From Shewanella sp. CG12_big_fil_rev_8_21_14_0_65_47_15 (GTDB taxonomy: Bacteria; Pseudomonadota; Gammaproteobacteria; Enterobacterales; Shewanellaceae): a stretch of 64,000 nt of DNA. Positions 1-14,176 of the stretch are shown here, piece after piece; the first letter of the stretch is position 1, and each line of letters opens with the position of its first letter. The position numbers were made by a program, and so were the translations under genes. Under the pieces are notes generated by a model that was given only the letters and a program-made list of their open reading frames with translations, made no database searches and was not told where the DNA came from. Location: positions 37,859 to 101,858 of the forward strand of contig NZ_PFGL01000002.1 of the NCBI RefSeq assembly GCF_002783505.1, given 5' to 3'.

Positions 1-33
1 AGCCGCGTTATAACAATAAGATAGGACGGAAGT

Positions 34-483
34 ATGACTGAACAAGCTGTCGACCAAGCTCAACCAAGGTTATCTGCAGAAGAATTGGAAAAACTGCGCC
101 AAGAGTGGGTCAGAACTCAATTTCAAAAAGCGAATCGTTTCCTTGCCGAGAAGGGGGTTATCCCAAGCAAAGTGTTGGCCGATGAGAGCCGCTACCTTGC
201 ACCTTATATGGCCATTTGGAAAATGGAATCTAAACGTCCAAGCAATAAAACCTATTGGGTGATGTCAGGTGATTTACCCTCGGATTTTGTCGATGTGAAA
301 GTAGCCGCAACGGCCCGTGATGCCGTGCGTCATTTCTCTATGATGTGGCAAATGCAGGCAGAAAATTTAGTGCGTTCGGGTGCCACCCGTGATGCGACTC
401 AGGCAAAGTTTGCACAGTTGCTGGTATCGCGTGCAGAGAGTTTATACCGTATGCATAACGACGATAAACTGTGGAATGCCTAA
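34..483 (+). CDS. DUF4826 family protein
   Basis: Small soluble protein of 149 residues with no signal peptide or membrane segment. I recognise the overall pattern (charged N-terminus, a WVMSGDLPSDFVD stretch near residue 75, and a helical C-terminus) as the DUF4826 family of Shewanella and relatives. Its function is not known. The ATG is preceded by a GGACGGAAG ribosome-binding site. It stands alone and is followed by a bidirectional terminator that separates it from the convergent roxA gene. Confidence 0.75.
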   Translation: MTEQAVDQAQPRLSAEELEKLRQEWVRTQFQKANRFLAEKGVIPSKVLADESRYLAPYMAIWKMESKRPSNKTYWVMSGDLPSDFVDVKVAATARDAVRHFSMMWQMQAENLVRSGATRDATQAKFAQLLVSRAESLYRMHNDDKLWNA

Positions 484-526
484 GTTATTATTGCATTTTG
501 TCGGTACGCTTTAGGATAGATAAATA

Positions 527-557
527 AGAAAGGCACTCGATGGAGTGCCTTTCTTTT
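527..557. terminator. Bidirectional rho-independent terminator between DUF4826 gene and roxA
   Basis: Stem GGCACTC / GAGTGCC with a short loop. It is flanked by an A-rich run on the left and TTTCTTTT on the right, so it can end both the plus-strand gene ending at 483 and the minus-strand roxA ending at 575. Confidence 0.85.
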
Positions 558-574
558 ATCAAACTGTTAATGAA

Positions 575-1714
575 CTAAGCTTCAGTATCAGCGAGATAGC
601 ATAGCCCTTGATTGATCAAGGTTAACAGCAGGCTCTGTACTTCGTCGTTTTGGCAGAGTGTCGATGCAATATCAGAGGATAAGCTGACGTTGTCGCTGAG
701 TATCGCCAGTACCTCTTCTGGGGTGTTTGGCAGTTCGTAGACTTCGCCATTGATGAACAATCTGCTGTTTGTGTCATTTTCGAGGCGCAATACTTTTAAG
801 CCACCGATACGATTTATGCCCGCACCTTGGTCGAAGGCATCTTGCAGATCCGCTTCTGTGTAGGCTTCTTCGCCTTCACAAATATCTAATTCAAAACGAT
901 TTTGACTAAGTAATTTACCTAAAACGATTTGGTAATTATTCGGATCTTGGCTCAGTTGTGTGAGTAAATCCATCAGCCCAAGTTGGTGTTCTTGGCTGAT
1001 CACACCGGGTGCATCAGGCTCAGAAATGGAAGTGAAACGCTGTTGCCCCAAGTTTTTATCAAGTAAATAGTCGGCGACTTCACTGACCAGTTCTTGCTGG
1101 CTTGGGGCGCGGAAACCAATCGAGTAACTCATTGCTATAGTTAATGTTTCACCGCAGTGTGGGAAACCAGGTGGAATATAAAGCATATCGCCTTTTTCTA
1201 ACACTACATCGATAATTGAGGTGAAGTCTTCAACCAGCGGCGAGTTGGGATTGCCACCACGGCGTTGTTGCGGAGTATTGTCACCGACGGTCCAGCGACG
1301 CTCACCTTCGCCTTGAATGATAAACACATCGTAGTTATCGACGTGCGGACCTACGCCGCCGCTTGGGGTCGCAAATGAGGCCATCAAGTCATCGAAGCGC
1401 CAGTCAGGTAAGAAGCGAAAAGCATCGACGAATGGCTGCGAATCGGGATACCAATGGTTGACCGCTTGCACTAACAACTGCCAATGGGTTTCGCCATAGT
1501 TGTCATAATCTTCAAACGGGCCTTGAACCACTTCCCAGTTATCATCCTTAGTGACGACGATACGCGAAGAGATTTCTTCCTCACAGGCAAGGCCTGCTAA
1601 TTCATCGGCACTGATCGGATCTTCAAACTGCGGAAAGGCATTTTTGATCAGCAGAGGTTTCTTTTGCCAGTATTCACTAAGAAACTGGGCGATATCGAGA
1701 TTGAGTGTATACAT
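575..1714 (-). CDS. roxA: Ribosomal protein uL16 arginine 3-hydroxylase (2-oxoglutarate/Fe(II) oxygenase, YcfD/RoxA)
   Basis: JmjC-type 2-oxoglutarate oxygenase that hydroxylates an arginine of ribosomal protein L16 in E. coli. With the start chosen here the protein has 379 residues. The iron-binding triad is visible: H124 and D126 in GPHVDNYDVF and H186 in PPGFPHCG. The N-terminus (LDIAQFLSEYWQKKPLLIK) and the LPDWRFDDLM motif match E. coli YcfD closely. The ATG at 1714 is preferred over the in-frame GTG at 1735 because the GTG lies inside the purB terminator and YcfD proteins begin at this ATG. No good ribosome-binding site is present. See the finding about the T-tract that abuts the start codon. 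Confidence 0.92.
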   Translation of the reverse strand: MYTLNLDIAQFLSEYWQKKPLLIKNAFPQFEDPISADELAGLACEEEISSRIVVTKDDNWEVVQGPFEDYDNYGETHWQLLVQAVNHWYPDSQPFVDAFRFLPDWRFDDLMASFATPSGGVGPHVDNYDVFIIQGEGERRWTVGDNTPQQRRGGNPNSPLVEDFTSIIDVVLEKGDMLYIPPGFPHCGETLTIAMSYSIGFRAPSQQELVSEVADYLLDKNLGQQRFTSISEPDAPGVISQEHQLGLMDLLTQLSQDPNNYQIVLGKLLSQNRFELDICEGEEAYTEADLQDAFDQGAGINRIGGLKVLRLENDTNSRLFINGEVYELPNTPEEVLAILSDNVSLSSDIASTLCQNDEVQSLLLTLINQGLCYLADTEA

Positions 1715-1720
1715 AGCGTT

Positions 1721-1756
1721 AAAAAAGGCGACCACATCGCGGTGATGTGGGTCGCC
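1721..1756 (-). terminator. Rho-independent terminator of purB
   Basis: On the minus strand a stem GGCGACC..ACATC pairs with GATGTGGTCGCC and is followed directly by TTTTTT. It lies about 90 bp after the purB stop, and its T-run ends 6 nt before the roxA ATG. Confidence 0.88.
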
Positions 1757-1848
1757 TTAATCCTTATTTCTGTTTAAGAAAGAGTTTTATCTGTCGCCAA
1801 TTTCAGTTAATAACTAATTGGGGTTAATAGCCAATTTAAATGAATAGC

Positions 1849-3866
<2,018 letters not shown>

Positions 3867-3869
3867 GCT

Positions 3870-4988
3870 TTATCCTCGTATTAATTGATCGATGATGCCG
3901 CCACCTAGGCAGACTTCACCCTCATAAAATACCGCAGATTGCCCTGGCGTCACCGCCGCAACGGGTTCATCAAATATAACCCTTAAGGTATTTTCATCGC
4001 TGTACGTTAGCGTGCAGGGCACATCTTGCTGGCGATAGCGGGTTTTCACTGTGATATGACAACCATCGACAGGTCCGATTCTATCCACCCAGTGCAGTTG
4101 GTTAACTGTCATGCCCGTCGACATCAAACGAGGATGGTGTCCGCCTTGACCTACGATCAATACGTTACGCTCAAGATCTTTATCGACTACATACCAAGGA
4201 TCGTCATTGCTGTTTTTCATTCCACCAATCCCTAGGCCCTTACGTTGGCCTAGAGTGTGGTACATCAGCCCCTGGTGGGTACCTATCACTTCGCCCTCTG
4301 GAGTTTCGATATTGCCAGGTTGGGCGGGTAAATAATTACCCAAGAATTCAGTGAACTTGCGCTCACCGATAAAGCAGATGCCAGTACTGTCTTTTTTATC
4401 ATGGGTGATTAAGCCCATTTCTTTTGCGATTTCACGTACCTGATGTTTTTCAAGCTCACCGACGGGGAAGAGGCTACGGGCCACTTGCTCGTGGCTAAGG
4501 GTGTAGAGGAAATAACTTTGGTCTTTATTGCCATCGACGCCACGGAGCATTTGTGTGCTGCCATCGCTATTGTCGCGGCGGCGCACATAGTGGCCCATGG
4601 CGATGTAATCGGCGTCGAGGATTTCATCGGCAAATTCTAAAAATGCCTTAAATTTGATTTCTTTGTTACACATAATATCGGGATTGGGCGTGCGGCCGGC
4701 TTTGTATTCGGCGAGGAAATACTCAAATACATTGTCCCAATATTCGGCTGCAAAGTTGACTGTGTGTAGCTTGATCCCGAGCTTGTCGCACACGGCTTGG
4801 GCATCTTTTAAATCTTCAGCGGCGGCGCAGTACTCGTTGTTGTCATCTTCTTCCCAGTTCTTCATGAAAAGGCCTTCAACCTGATAGCCCTGCTGCATAA
4901 GCAAATAGGCTGAAACGGATGAATCTACACCGCCGGACATGCCGACAATGACTTTTTTTCCTGTATGAGTGGGTTCGATTGATGTCAT
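3870..4988 (-). CDS. mnmA: tRNA-specific 2-thiouridylase MnmA
   Basis: Cytosolic enzyme that puts sulfur on the wobble uridine 34 of tRNA-Lys, Glu and Gln, using ATP and sulfur relayed by the Tus system. The 372 residues include the PP-loop SGGVDSS (residues 18-24), the first catalytic cysteine C107 in IMCNKEIKF, and the persulfide cysteine C205 in [12 protein letters not shown]; these match C102 and C199 of E. coli. It begins the mnmA-hflD-purB run. The 233-bp gap to nudJ upstream probably holds its promoter, but I could not place one firmly. Confidence 0.97.
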   Translation of the reverse strand: MTSIEPTHTGKKVIVGMSGGVDSSVSAYLLMQQGYQVEGLFMKNWEEDDNNEYCAAAEDLKDAQAVCDKLGIKLHTVNFAAEYWDNVFEYFLAEYKAGRTPNPDIMCNKEIKFKAFLEFADEILDADYIAMGHYVRRRDNSDGSTQMLRGVDGNKDQSYFLYTLSHEQVARSLFPVGELEKHQVREIAKEMGLITHDKKDSTGICFIGERKFTEFLGNYLPAQPGNIETPEGEVIGTHQGLMYHTLGQRKGLGIGGMKNSNDDPWYVVDKDLERNVLIVGQGGHHPRLMSTGMTVNQLHWVDRIGPVDGCHITVKTRYRQQDVPCTLTYSDENTLRVIFDEPVAAVTPGQSAVFYEGEVCLGGGIIDQLIRG

Positions 4989-5221
4989 AGATCCTAAAAA
5001 CCATTGAGTATATGTTGGCTAGGCACTTTTTGTGGGGAGTTCTGTATCACCCAAGTAATCGCATGGCCTAGCTTAAAATCTGTGTATTGCGTAAACGATT
5101 TATCCCCGTTAGGCGAGCCTGTAAAAGGCGCGAATAACAGCGCAATCTCTTAGCATCAGGTTAATGCAGGTTTACCTTAACTAAGCTAATGTATTGCGGA
5201 TTTACGCGGCGGCGTATTCTA

Positions 5222-5716
5222 TCACGCCTTGCTCTTTGGGGCTATCGTGAGACGATCACTATTGAGTAAGTCTAGGGGATAAGCCGATCCCTGTTGCAGA
5301 TGATGGCGATAGTCTCTGAGGCAGTCGAGGACTAAGGGACTACGCAGCAAAGATTGTTTGGCTTCGATTTGCTCAAAGTCCAACCAATGAGCTGCATGGA
5401 TGGCATCGTCCTGCGGCGCGGGTGAGGGCATATCATCTAGCTGCACGAAGAAGGTAAAGCGCACAAAGGCTAGCTCTTCGCTGGCACTGAATTGATAGAT
5501 GCCGACGAGCCCATGGGGTTTGAGTGATAACCCCGTTTCCTCAAGCACTTCGCGCTCACAGGCTTGGGTTAAGCTTTCATTCGCTTCTAAGTGACCCGCT
5601 GGCTGGTTAAAGCGCTGCTCGCCATCAATCCACTCTTCCACTAGCAGATACTTATCCTGTGAAGTTGCATGAATAATACAAGCGACGGTCACATTGGGTT
5701 TATATCGTTGACTCAT
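5222..5716 (-). CDS. nudJ: NUDIX phosphatase NudJ
   Basis: Predicted nucleoside di/triphosphate phosphatase that in E. coli also acts on hydroxymethylpyrimidine diphosphate. The protein has 164 residues. The Nudix box is complete: G41 then E and REVLEETG to about residue 63, providing the metal ligands. FNQPAGHLE before the box is typical of NudJ. The ATG at 5716 is chosen because AAAGGAGG lies 5-6 nt upstream; the longer in-frame start at 5797 would overlap rluE and lacks a site. It sits between rluE and mnmA as in E. coli. Confidence 0.93.
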   Translation of the reverse strand: MSQRYKPNVTVACIIHATSQDKYLLVEEWIDGEQRFNQPAGHLEANESLTQACEREVLEETGLSLKPHGLVGIYQFSASEELAFVRFTFFVQLDDMPSPAPQDDAIHAAHWLDFEQIEAKQSLLRSPLVLDCLRDYRHHLQQGSAYPLDLLNSDRLTIAPKSKA

Positions 5717-5783
5717 GAAACCTCCTTTGGGTGGACAGGGTGCCACTTTATAGTGGCGTTGAGCGCAGAAACTTGGCTGAAAT

Positions 5784-6584
5784 TTAGACTTCATCACCGA
5801 GACGGATGCATTTATGCTCGCCCGATGGCAAATTATCTAGACTCCATTGGCCTATTTTATAACGGATTAATCTTAAGGTCGGATAACCTATATGGGCGGT
5901 CATACGCCTCACTTGGCGGTTGCGACCTTCATGGATCTGGATTTCTAGCCAAGTCGTTGGGATATTTTTGCGCTCTCTCACCGGTGGATTGCGTGGCCAA
6001 ACATTCGGCTCATCCATGATTTTGACTTTGGCTGGCAGCGTCATACCATCATTTAATTCAACACCTTGGCGCAGTTTCGCCAGTGCATCTTCCGTCGGAA
6101 TGCCTTCTACTTGTACCCAATAGGTTTTAAAGGTTTTCTTTTTCGGTTCCGTCAGCCTGGCCTGTAATTGACCGTCATTGGTCAGCAGTAACAAGCCCTC
6201 ACTGTCTCTGTCTAAGCGGCCTGCGGCATAGACATCAGCAATGGGAATATAGTCTTTTAGGGTCTTGCGACCTTGTTCATCGGTAAATTGGCAAAGTACA
6301 TCGAAGGGTTTGTTAAACAGCACAATAATGGGGGCAAGTGTTTGGCTATGTACGGGTTTTGCCGCCGCAATCGCTCGGCGGTTGGGATTTTTAAAGGGTT
6401 CTTTCTTTAAACTGCCATTGGCATTACGGGCTAATGGAACCTTACCTTCGATGGCAGATTTGTTAGCTGGGCCTTTGTTTGCGGGTCTACGCGCGCTTTG
6501 GGTTGGAGAACTGGTGCTGGGATTGGCGCGTTTAGGTGGAAACTTGTTTTTGTTCATGCTTTTGCTAACGGGAGGCTGAGACAC
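5784..6584 (-). CDS. rluE: 23S rRNA pseudouridine(2457) synthase RluE
   Basis: RsuA-family pseudouridine synthase for U2457 of 23S rRNA. The catalytic aspartate is D125 in [29 protein letters not shown] and [14 protein letters not shown] are standard family motifs. At 266 residues it is longer than E. coli RluE (217) because of an N-terminal extension of about 80 residues rich in Lys, Arg, Pro and Ala. The first start is GTG 6584; an ATG at 6557 would shorten the tail by nine residues, and neither has a strong ribosome-binding site. It is divergent from icd, as in E. coli. Confidence 0.93.
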   Translation of the reverse strand: MSQPPVSKSMNKNKFPPKRANPSTSSPTQSARRPANKGPANKSAIEGKVPLARNANGSLKKEPFKNPNRRAIAAAKPVHSQTLAPIIVLFNKPFDVLCQFTDEQGRKTLKDYIPIADVYAAGRLDRDSEGLLLLTNDGQLQARLTEPKKKTFKTYWVQVEGIPTEDALAKLRQGVELNDGMTLPAKVKIMDEPNVWPRNPPVRERKNIPTTWLEIQIHEGRNRQVRRMTAHIGYPTLRLIRYKIGQWSLDNLPSGEHKCIRLGDEV

Positions 6585-9123
<2,539 letters not shown>

Positions 9124-9153
9124 TTCGTTAAGTTAACCCTGAGATAGCGAAAA

Positions 9154-9177
9154 GGATCTGCAATGCAGATCTTTTTT
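9154..9177 (+). terminator. Rho-independent terminator of icd
   Basis: Stem GATCTGC / GCAGATC with an AAT loop, followed by TTTTTT, 31 bp after the icd stop. Confidence 0.88.
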
Positions 9178-9217
9178 ATGTCTATCAAAGTACCAGGTGA
9201 TTGATTTTTTTTATAAT

Positions 9218-9247
9218 AAAAAGGCAGGGACAAGTCCCTGCCTTTTT
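9218..9247. terminator. Bidirectional terminator downstream of cspD
   Basis: AAAAAGGCAGGGAC and GTCCCTGCCTTTTT form a perfect stem with a two-base loop. The T-run on the minus strand ends cspD, and the structure also backs up the icd terminator. Confidence 0.9.
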
Positions 9248-9268
9248 GATCATTGGCCTCACCAAACG

Positions 9269-9475
9269 TTATTTTGTTGGTGAAATGGCTGAAGCGTGCA
9301 TCCCTTTTGGACCGGCTTCTACTTCAAATTGAACGGGTTGGCCTGCTTTTAGAGTTCGATAGCCTTCCATTTCAATGGTAGAATAGTGTGCAAAAACGTC
9401 CTCACCACCTTGATCAGGGCAAATAAACCCGAATCCTTTGGCGTTGTTGAACCATTTAACAGTTCCGCTTGCCAT
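9269..9475 (-). CDS. cspD: Cold-shock-like protein CspD
   Basis: Single OB-fold nucleic-acid-binding protein of 68 residues. RNP1 (KGFGFI, residues 13-18) and RNP2 (DVFAHY, 27-32) are intact. The sequence after residue 36 ([14 protein letters not shown]) matches CspD rather than CspA. In E. coli CspD is a stationary-phase replication inhibitor, and the divergent position beside clpS-clpA is conserved. GGAAG precedes the ATG. Confidence 0.95.
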   Translation of the reverse strand: MASGTVKWFNNAKGFGFICPDQGGEDVFAHYSTIEMEGYRTLKAGQPVQFEVEAGPKGMHASAISPTK

Positions 9476-9668
9476 ACTTCCACTTCCTTCTGTTGTCTAC
9501 TTACCAGTAAGATAGTAAAACTTGTATAGACGGGTTTCTTTCACCGTCTGCACAACAGAATGTAAGGAGTAAAAGCGGAAGTCAAGCTAAAATTAACAAA
9601 GGGGTAACAACTGATTAATTTGAACATATCAATTGGAAGAGGCCAACACGAGAGGCTAGTATTAAAAA

Positions 9669-9977
9669 ATGGGTAAGACAGGAAATGTTGAACACGTTGA
9701 AGAGCGTGTGAAATCTGAGTTAATGCCACCTTCTATGTACAAGGTGATCCTCAATAATGACGATTACACGCCAATGGATTTTGTGATTGAAGTATTGCAA
9801 GTTTTCTTTCGCAAAAATGAGCAAGAAGCGACCGATATCATGTTGACTATCCATCACAAGGGAAAGGGGATTTGCGGTATTTTTCCTTTTGGCATTGCAG
9901 AAACTAAGGTGATACAAGTAAATCAATTTGCAAGACAAAACCAACATCCGTTACTGTGTTCGTTAGAGAAAGCATGA
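9669..9977 (+). CDS. clpS: ClpAP adaptor ClpS
   Basis: Adaptor that binds N-degron substrates and delivers them to ClpAP. It has 102 residues. The folded domain begins near residue 19 ([21 protein letters not shown]); the NDD and TPMDFV segments line the N-degron pocket, and the H of the HHKGKG turn is conserved. The gene lies 43 bp upstream of clpA and divergent from cspD. The window also encodes both tagging transferases (ate and aat) that create ClpS ligands. Confidence 0.96.
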   Translation: MGKTGNVEHVEERVKSELMPPSMYKVILNNDDYTPMDFVIEVLQVFFRKNEQEATDIMLTIHHKGKGICGIFPFGIAETKVIQVNQFARQNQHPLLCSLEKA

Positions 9978-10020
9978 ATCTGCTTAACTCTGTAGTCCGT
10001 TGTTCATTTTGGGGGTGCTT

Positions 10021-12288
10021 ATGCTGAACAAAGATCTGGAAGTCACCTTAAATCTGGCGTTTCAGCAAGCCAGAGATGCGCGTCACGAGTATATGACAGT
10101 AGAACATCTGTTATTGGCTCTTATCGACAATCCTGCGGCTCAAGAAGCACTAATCGCCTGTGGGGCGAACTTAGACAAACTCAGGGATGAAGTGGCAAGC
10201 TTTATCCAACAAACTACCCCAATTATTGCCGATATCGACGATGATAAAGAAACCCAGCCAACGCTCGGATTTCAGCGAGTGCTGCAGCGCGCGGTATTCC
10301 ATGTGCAGTCATCGGGTCGCAATGAAGTGAACGGCGCTAATGTGTTAGTCGCCATTTTCAGTGAGCAAGAATCCCAAGCCGTGTATCTGCTACGTCGTTG
10401 CGATATTAGTCGTCTCGATGTCGTGAATTTTATTTCCCATGGTTTCGCCAAGAATGATGACGCTGAGTCACATCAAGATCAGGAACGTATTGAAGATCAC
10501 AGTGAAGCTAGTGAAGAACGCAGCATGCTGTCGCAATTTGCGGCCAACTTAAATCAACTTGCTAAGCAAGGGATCATCGACCCACTGATTGGCCGCGATC
10601 AGGAAATTGAGCGTGCTATTCAAACCCTGTGTCGTCGCCGTAAAAATAATCCGCTATTGGTGGGCGAGGCGGGGGTGGGTAAAACCGCGATTGCAGAGGG
10701 CCTTGCCTACCGTATCGTGAATAACCAAGTGCCCGATGTGATGGCCGAAGCGACGGTTTACTCTCTCGACTTAGGCGCATTGCTTGCGGGTACGAAATAC
10801 CGCGGTGATTTTGAGAAGCGTTTTAAAAGCCTGCTAAAAGAATTATCCGCAGATAAGCATGCGATTTTGTTTATCGATGAGATCCATACCATTATCGGTG
10901 CTGGCGCTGCGTCTGGCGGTGTGATGGATGCATCCAACTTGCTGAAACCTTTGTTATCCAGTGGCAATTTGCGTTGTATGGGCTCGACGACTTTCCAAGA
11001 ATATCAAAGTATTTTTGAGAAAGACCGTGCCTTAGCTCGTCGCTTCCAAAAGGTGGATATCAATGAGCCTTCGGTGGAAGAGACCACTAAGATTTTGATG
11101 GGACTTAAATCTAAATACGAAGAATATCATGGCGTTCGTTATACTCAGGCGGCGATTAGCAGCGCGGCAGTATTATCGGCTAAGCACATCAACGATAGGC
11201 ATTTACCCGATAAAGCCATCGATGTGATCGACGAAGCGGGCGCTCGCATGGCCATGTTGCCACAGAGTAAGCGGAAAAAGACCATAGGTCAGGCAGAAAT
11301 CGAAGCTATCGTTGCTAAAATGGCACGAATTCCTGAGAAATCCGTTTCCGCCACTGACAAAGACTTGCTGCGTAATCTGGAGCGTAATCTTAAGATGGTG
11401 GTCTTTGGCCAAGATAAGGCCATTGAGAGTCTCAGTTCTGCTATTCGCTTATCCCGTAGTGGTTTAGGCACAGATAAAAAGCCTGTGGGTAGCTTCTTAT
11501 TCGCCGGTCCCACCGGTGTGGGTAAGACCGAAGTCACCAATCAACTGGCAAGTTGTTTAGGGATGAAACTGGTGCGCTTTGACATGTCTGAGTACATGGA
11601 GAGCCATACGGTATCCCGTTTGATTGGTGCGCCTCCTGGTTATGTGGGTTATGACCAAGGAGGCTTACTCACCGATGCCGTGATTAAAAACCCCCATTGT
11701 GTCGTACTGTTAGATGAAATCGAAAAGGCTCACCCCGATGTCTATAACCTGTTGCTACAGGTGATGGATCACGGCACCTTGACCGATAACAATGGCCGTA
11801 AGGCGGACTTCAGACACGTAACACTAGTGATGACGACGAACGCGGGTGTGCAGGAGACCATTCGTAAGTCGATTGGCTTTACCCAGCAAGATCATACCCA
11901 GGACGCATTATCTGAAATTAACCGGGTATTTTCGCCGGAGTTTCGTAATCGTCTCGATTCCATCGTATGGTTCAACCATTTGGATATGACCATCATTGCC
12001 AAAGTGGTCGATAAATTCTTAGTGGAATTGCAGGCGCAGCTGGATGCGAAGCATGTCATTTTGGAAGTTAGCGATGAAGCCAGAACCCTATTGGCCGAGA
12101 AAGGTTACGATAAGAACATGGGGGCGCGCCCTATGGCAAGGGTGGTCACCGAATTGATCAAGCGCCCATTGGCAGACGAGATCTTATTTGGGGCTTTAGA
12201 AGCGGGTGGGGTTGCCCATGTCGATGTGAAAGAAGGCGAGATAGTGATCCGCGCCGAACGTCATGAAAAAACCACGACGAAAGTCTAG
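10021..12288 (+). CDS. clpA: ATP-dependent Clp protease ATP-binding subunit ClpA
   Basis: Hexameric AAA+ unfoldase that feeds ClpP. The chosen product has 755 residues: N-domain (residues 1-150), D1 with Walker A GEAGVGKT near 214 and Walker B ILFIDEIH, and D2 with Walker A GPTGVGKT near 494 and VLLDEIEKAHPDVYNLLLQV. No middle domain is present, which separates ClpA from ClpB. The ATG at 10021 is preferred to the TTG seven codons earlier because it matches the E. coli start (MLNQELE) and has GGGGGTG upstream. It ends at a strong terminator. Confidence 0.97.
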   Translation: MLNKDLEVTLNLAFQQARDARHEYMTVEHLLLALIDNPAAQEALIACGANLDKLRDEVASFIQQTTPIIADIDDDKETQPTLGFQRVLQRAVFHVQSSGRNEVNGANVLVAIFSEQESQAVYLLRRCDISRLDVVNFISHGFAKNDDAESHQDQERIEDHSEASEERSMLSQFAANLNQLAKQGIIDPLIGRDQEIERAIQTLCRRRKNNPLLVGEAGVGKTAIAEGLAYRIVNNQVPDVMAEATVYSLDLGALLAGTKYRGDFEKRFKSLLKELSADKHAILFIDEIHTIIGAGAASGGVMDASNLLKPLLSSGNLRCMGSTTFQEYQSIFEKDRALARRFQKVDINEPSVEETTKILMGLKSKYEEYHGVRYTQAAISSAAVLSAKHINDRHLPDKAIDVIDEAGARMAMLPQSKRKKTIGQAEIEAIVAKMARIPEKSVSATDKDLLRNLERNLKMVVFGQDKAIESLSSAIRLSRSGLGTDKKPVGSFLFAGPTGVGKTEVTNQLASCLGMKLVRFDMSEYMESHTVSRLIGAPPGYVGYDQGGLLTDAVIKNPHCVVLLDEIEKAHPDVYNLLLQVMDHGTLTDNNGRKADFRHVTLVMTTNAGVQETIRKSIGFTQQDHTQDALSEINRVFSPEFRNRLDSIVWFNHLDMTIIAKVVDKFLVELQAQLDAKHVILEVSDEARTLLAEKGYDKNMGARPMARVVTELIKRPLADEILFGALEAGGVAHVDVKEGEIVIRAERHEKTTTKV

Positions 12289-12317
12289 TGCATGATTATC
12301 TAAGGTTTTTAGATATG

Positions 12318-12345
12318 AAAATGGCTGCAATTGCAGCCATTTTTC
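12318..12345 (+). terminator. Rho-independent terminator of clpA
   Basis: The perfect palindrome ATGGCTGCAATTGCAGCCAT is followed by TTTTC, about 30 bp after the clpA stop. Confidence 0.85.
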
Positions 12346-12360
12346 TTATCTTTCGCCAAC

Positions 12361-12387
12361 AAAAAAACCCGGCCTTGCCGGGTTTTT
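12361..12387 (-). terminator. Terminator of infA (bidirectional)
   Basis: CCCGGC / GCCGGG stem with a CTT loop, flanked by seven A on the left and five T on the right. On the minus strand the T-run of seven ends infA 18 bp after its stop. Confidence 0.88.
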
Positions 12388-12404
12388 AACTATATGAGGC
12401 TATA

Positions 12405-12626
<222 letters not shown>

Positions 12627-12705
12627 TTAATTATCCCATTAGCCTTCGAATATAAAAAACGGGCGTATCATGCCCCAAATTCACCCTGCTGTAAAGGGGA
12701 AGTGC

Positions 12706-13422
12706 TTAGCTAACTTGGCAATACTCCCAACCCTGGGGCGTTAAAATTTGATAAGGGCGGTATAAACGCTTGTAGGCCATTTTACGGTTTGCATCTATTT
12801 GATATCCGAGATAAAGGAATTCTTTGCCCTGCAATTTGGCCAAGCGGCACTGGATCAAAATCAGCAACGCACCGAGGGAGCGATGTTCTTCATCGGGATC
12901 GAAATAGCTGTAAATGGCCGATAGGCTATTGGGTAGAGTGTCTGTTACAGCAACGGCTAAAAGTTTGTCACCATCGTAGACTTCAATAAAAGTGGGAGGT
13001 AACCAGTGACAAAATAAAAACTGCTCATATTGCTCTTGGCTTGGAGGATACATAGGGCCGTCAAAGTGTCGCTGCTGAATATAACGCTCGTAGAGGGCGT
13101 ATTGTGCATCCGTATGGCTGGAGGTGATACGCCAAGTTAAATCGCGATTCTGAGCTAGAGTGCGTTTTTGCCTCTTAGATACTGTAAATTCCCTGACGGG
13201 CAAACGAATGGGTTGGCATGCGTTACATCGAGGACAACGGGGTTTATAAATGGCGCTACCACTGCGGCGAAAACCTATGGCCAATAAACGCTCGAATAAA
13301 ATCGGATCGAGCGTATCCTCTTGGATCACCAATAATTGTTCCTGTTGACCATCGAGGTAACTGCAGGGGAAAATCTGGCTGATCCCAATCGCAATGGGGG
13401 TTTTACTGGCGTTAGAGTTCAA
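12706..13422 (-). CDS. bpt: Aspartate/glutamate leucyltransferase (Bpt-type arginyl-transferase homologue)
   Basis: N-end-rule enzyme that transfers leucine from Leu-tRNA to N-terminal Asp or Glu (known for Bpt of Vibrio vulnificus). The 238 residues show the N-terminal cysteine cluster ([11 protein letters not shown], around residues 63-73) and the C-terminal GNAT-like domain with FLYLGYQI. The start is TTG 13422 inside the end of aat (11-bp overlap), preceded by AGAGAGGT. The overlap with aat makes a two-enzyme N-degron tagging operon feeding ClpS-ClpA encoded 0.5 kb away. Often annotated ate. Confidence 0.94.
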   Translation of the reverse strand: MNSNASKTPIAIGISQIFPCSYLDGQQEQLLVIQEDTLDPILFERLLAIGFRRSGSAIYKPRCPRCNACQPIRLPVREFTVSKRQKRTLAQNRDLTWRITSSHTDAQYALYERYIQQRHFDGPMYPPSQEQYEQFLFCHWLPPTFIEVYDGDKLLAVAVTDTLPNSLSAIYSYFDPDEEHRSLGALLILIQCRLAKLQGKEFLYLGYQIDANRKMAYKRLYRPYQILTPQGWEYCQVS

Positions 13423-14122
13423 GATTGACCTCTCTGGGGACCCAAGCCTCTGGATTGACGTCTTTATCTCTCAATTTTGCCAGCAATGCCATAAAATCGG
13501 CACGTTTAATCGCTTGTGCCCCTAAACTTTCTAAATGTGGATTCATGACCTGTGCATCAATTAACTTAAAGCCCATTTTCAATAGATGTTGTTGCAATGC
13601 GGCCATTGCAGCCTTGGAGGCATTGGTTTGACGGTGAAACATAGACTCACCACAGAATACTTGGCCTATGGCTAAGCCATAAAGACCGCCGATTAAGCGT
13701 TCACCCTGCCAAACTTCGATAGAATGGGCGTGGCCATTATGGTGAAGCTCGCGGTACGCCATTTGGATCTCATGGGTTATCCAAGTGCCACTCTGTTTTG
13801 AGCGAGGCTGTGCACATCCTGCCATCACATCGGTAAAGGCGTGATTGATCGTGATCCGCCAGGGTTGTTTTTTGAAATGCTTACGCAGACTTGTGCTGAT
13901 ATGCACTTGACCGAGTACAAATACGGCACGGGGATCCGGTGACCACCACAGAATAGGATCGTCTGCATTAAACCAAGGGAAAATCCCGTTATAGTATGCC
14001 GTCAGTAAACGATCTGGGCGTAAGTCTCCCCCTATCGCCAGCAATCCATTAGGATCGGTTAAAGCGAGTTCGGGTGAAGGAAAAGCGTCAAATTCGCGAT
14101 TCAGAAAAGACAGTGACTTCAC
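13412..14122 (-). CDS. aat: Leucyl/phenylalanyl-tRNA--protein transferase
   Basis: Transfers Leu or Phe from aminoacyl-tRNA to proteins with N-terminal Arg or Lys, marking them for ClpS-ClpAP. The 236 residues include [44 protein letters not shown] and GHAHSIEVW, all family hallmarks. The start codon is GTG 14122. It is the first gene of aat-bpt-infA and is divergent from the glycine-zipper gene. Confidence 0.96.
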   Translation of the reverse strand: MKSLSFLNREFDAFPSPELALTDPNGLLAIGGDLRPDRLLTAYYNGIFPWFNADDPILWWSPDPRAVFVLGQVHISTSLRKHFKKQPWRITINHAFTDVMAGCAQPRSKQSGTWITHEIQMAYRELHHNGHAHSIEVWQGERLIGGLYGLAIGQVFCGESMFHRQTNASKAAMAALQQHLLKMGFKLIDAQVMNPHLESLGAQAIKRADFMALLAKLRDKDVNPEAWVPREVNLEL

Positions 14123-14176
14123 AATTGCGTATGATTCAGTAATAAACCCTTCTATTAAGTTAGCGGAAATTCAGAT

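Noticed and set aside
1715..1735. GTG start that would add seven residues to RoxA
   Set aside because: It lies inside the purB terminator stem, has no ribosome-binding site, and the E. coli homologue aligns from the ATG at 1714.
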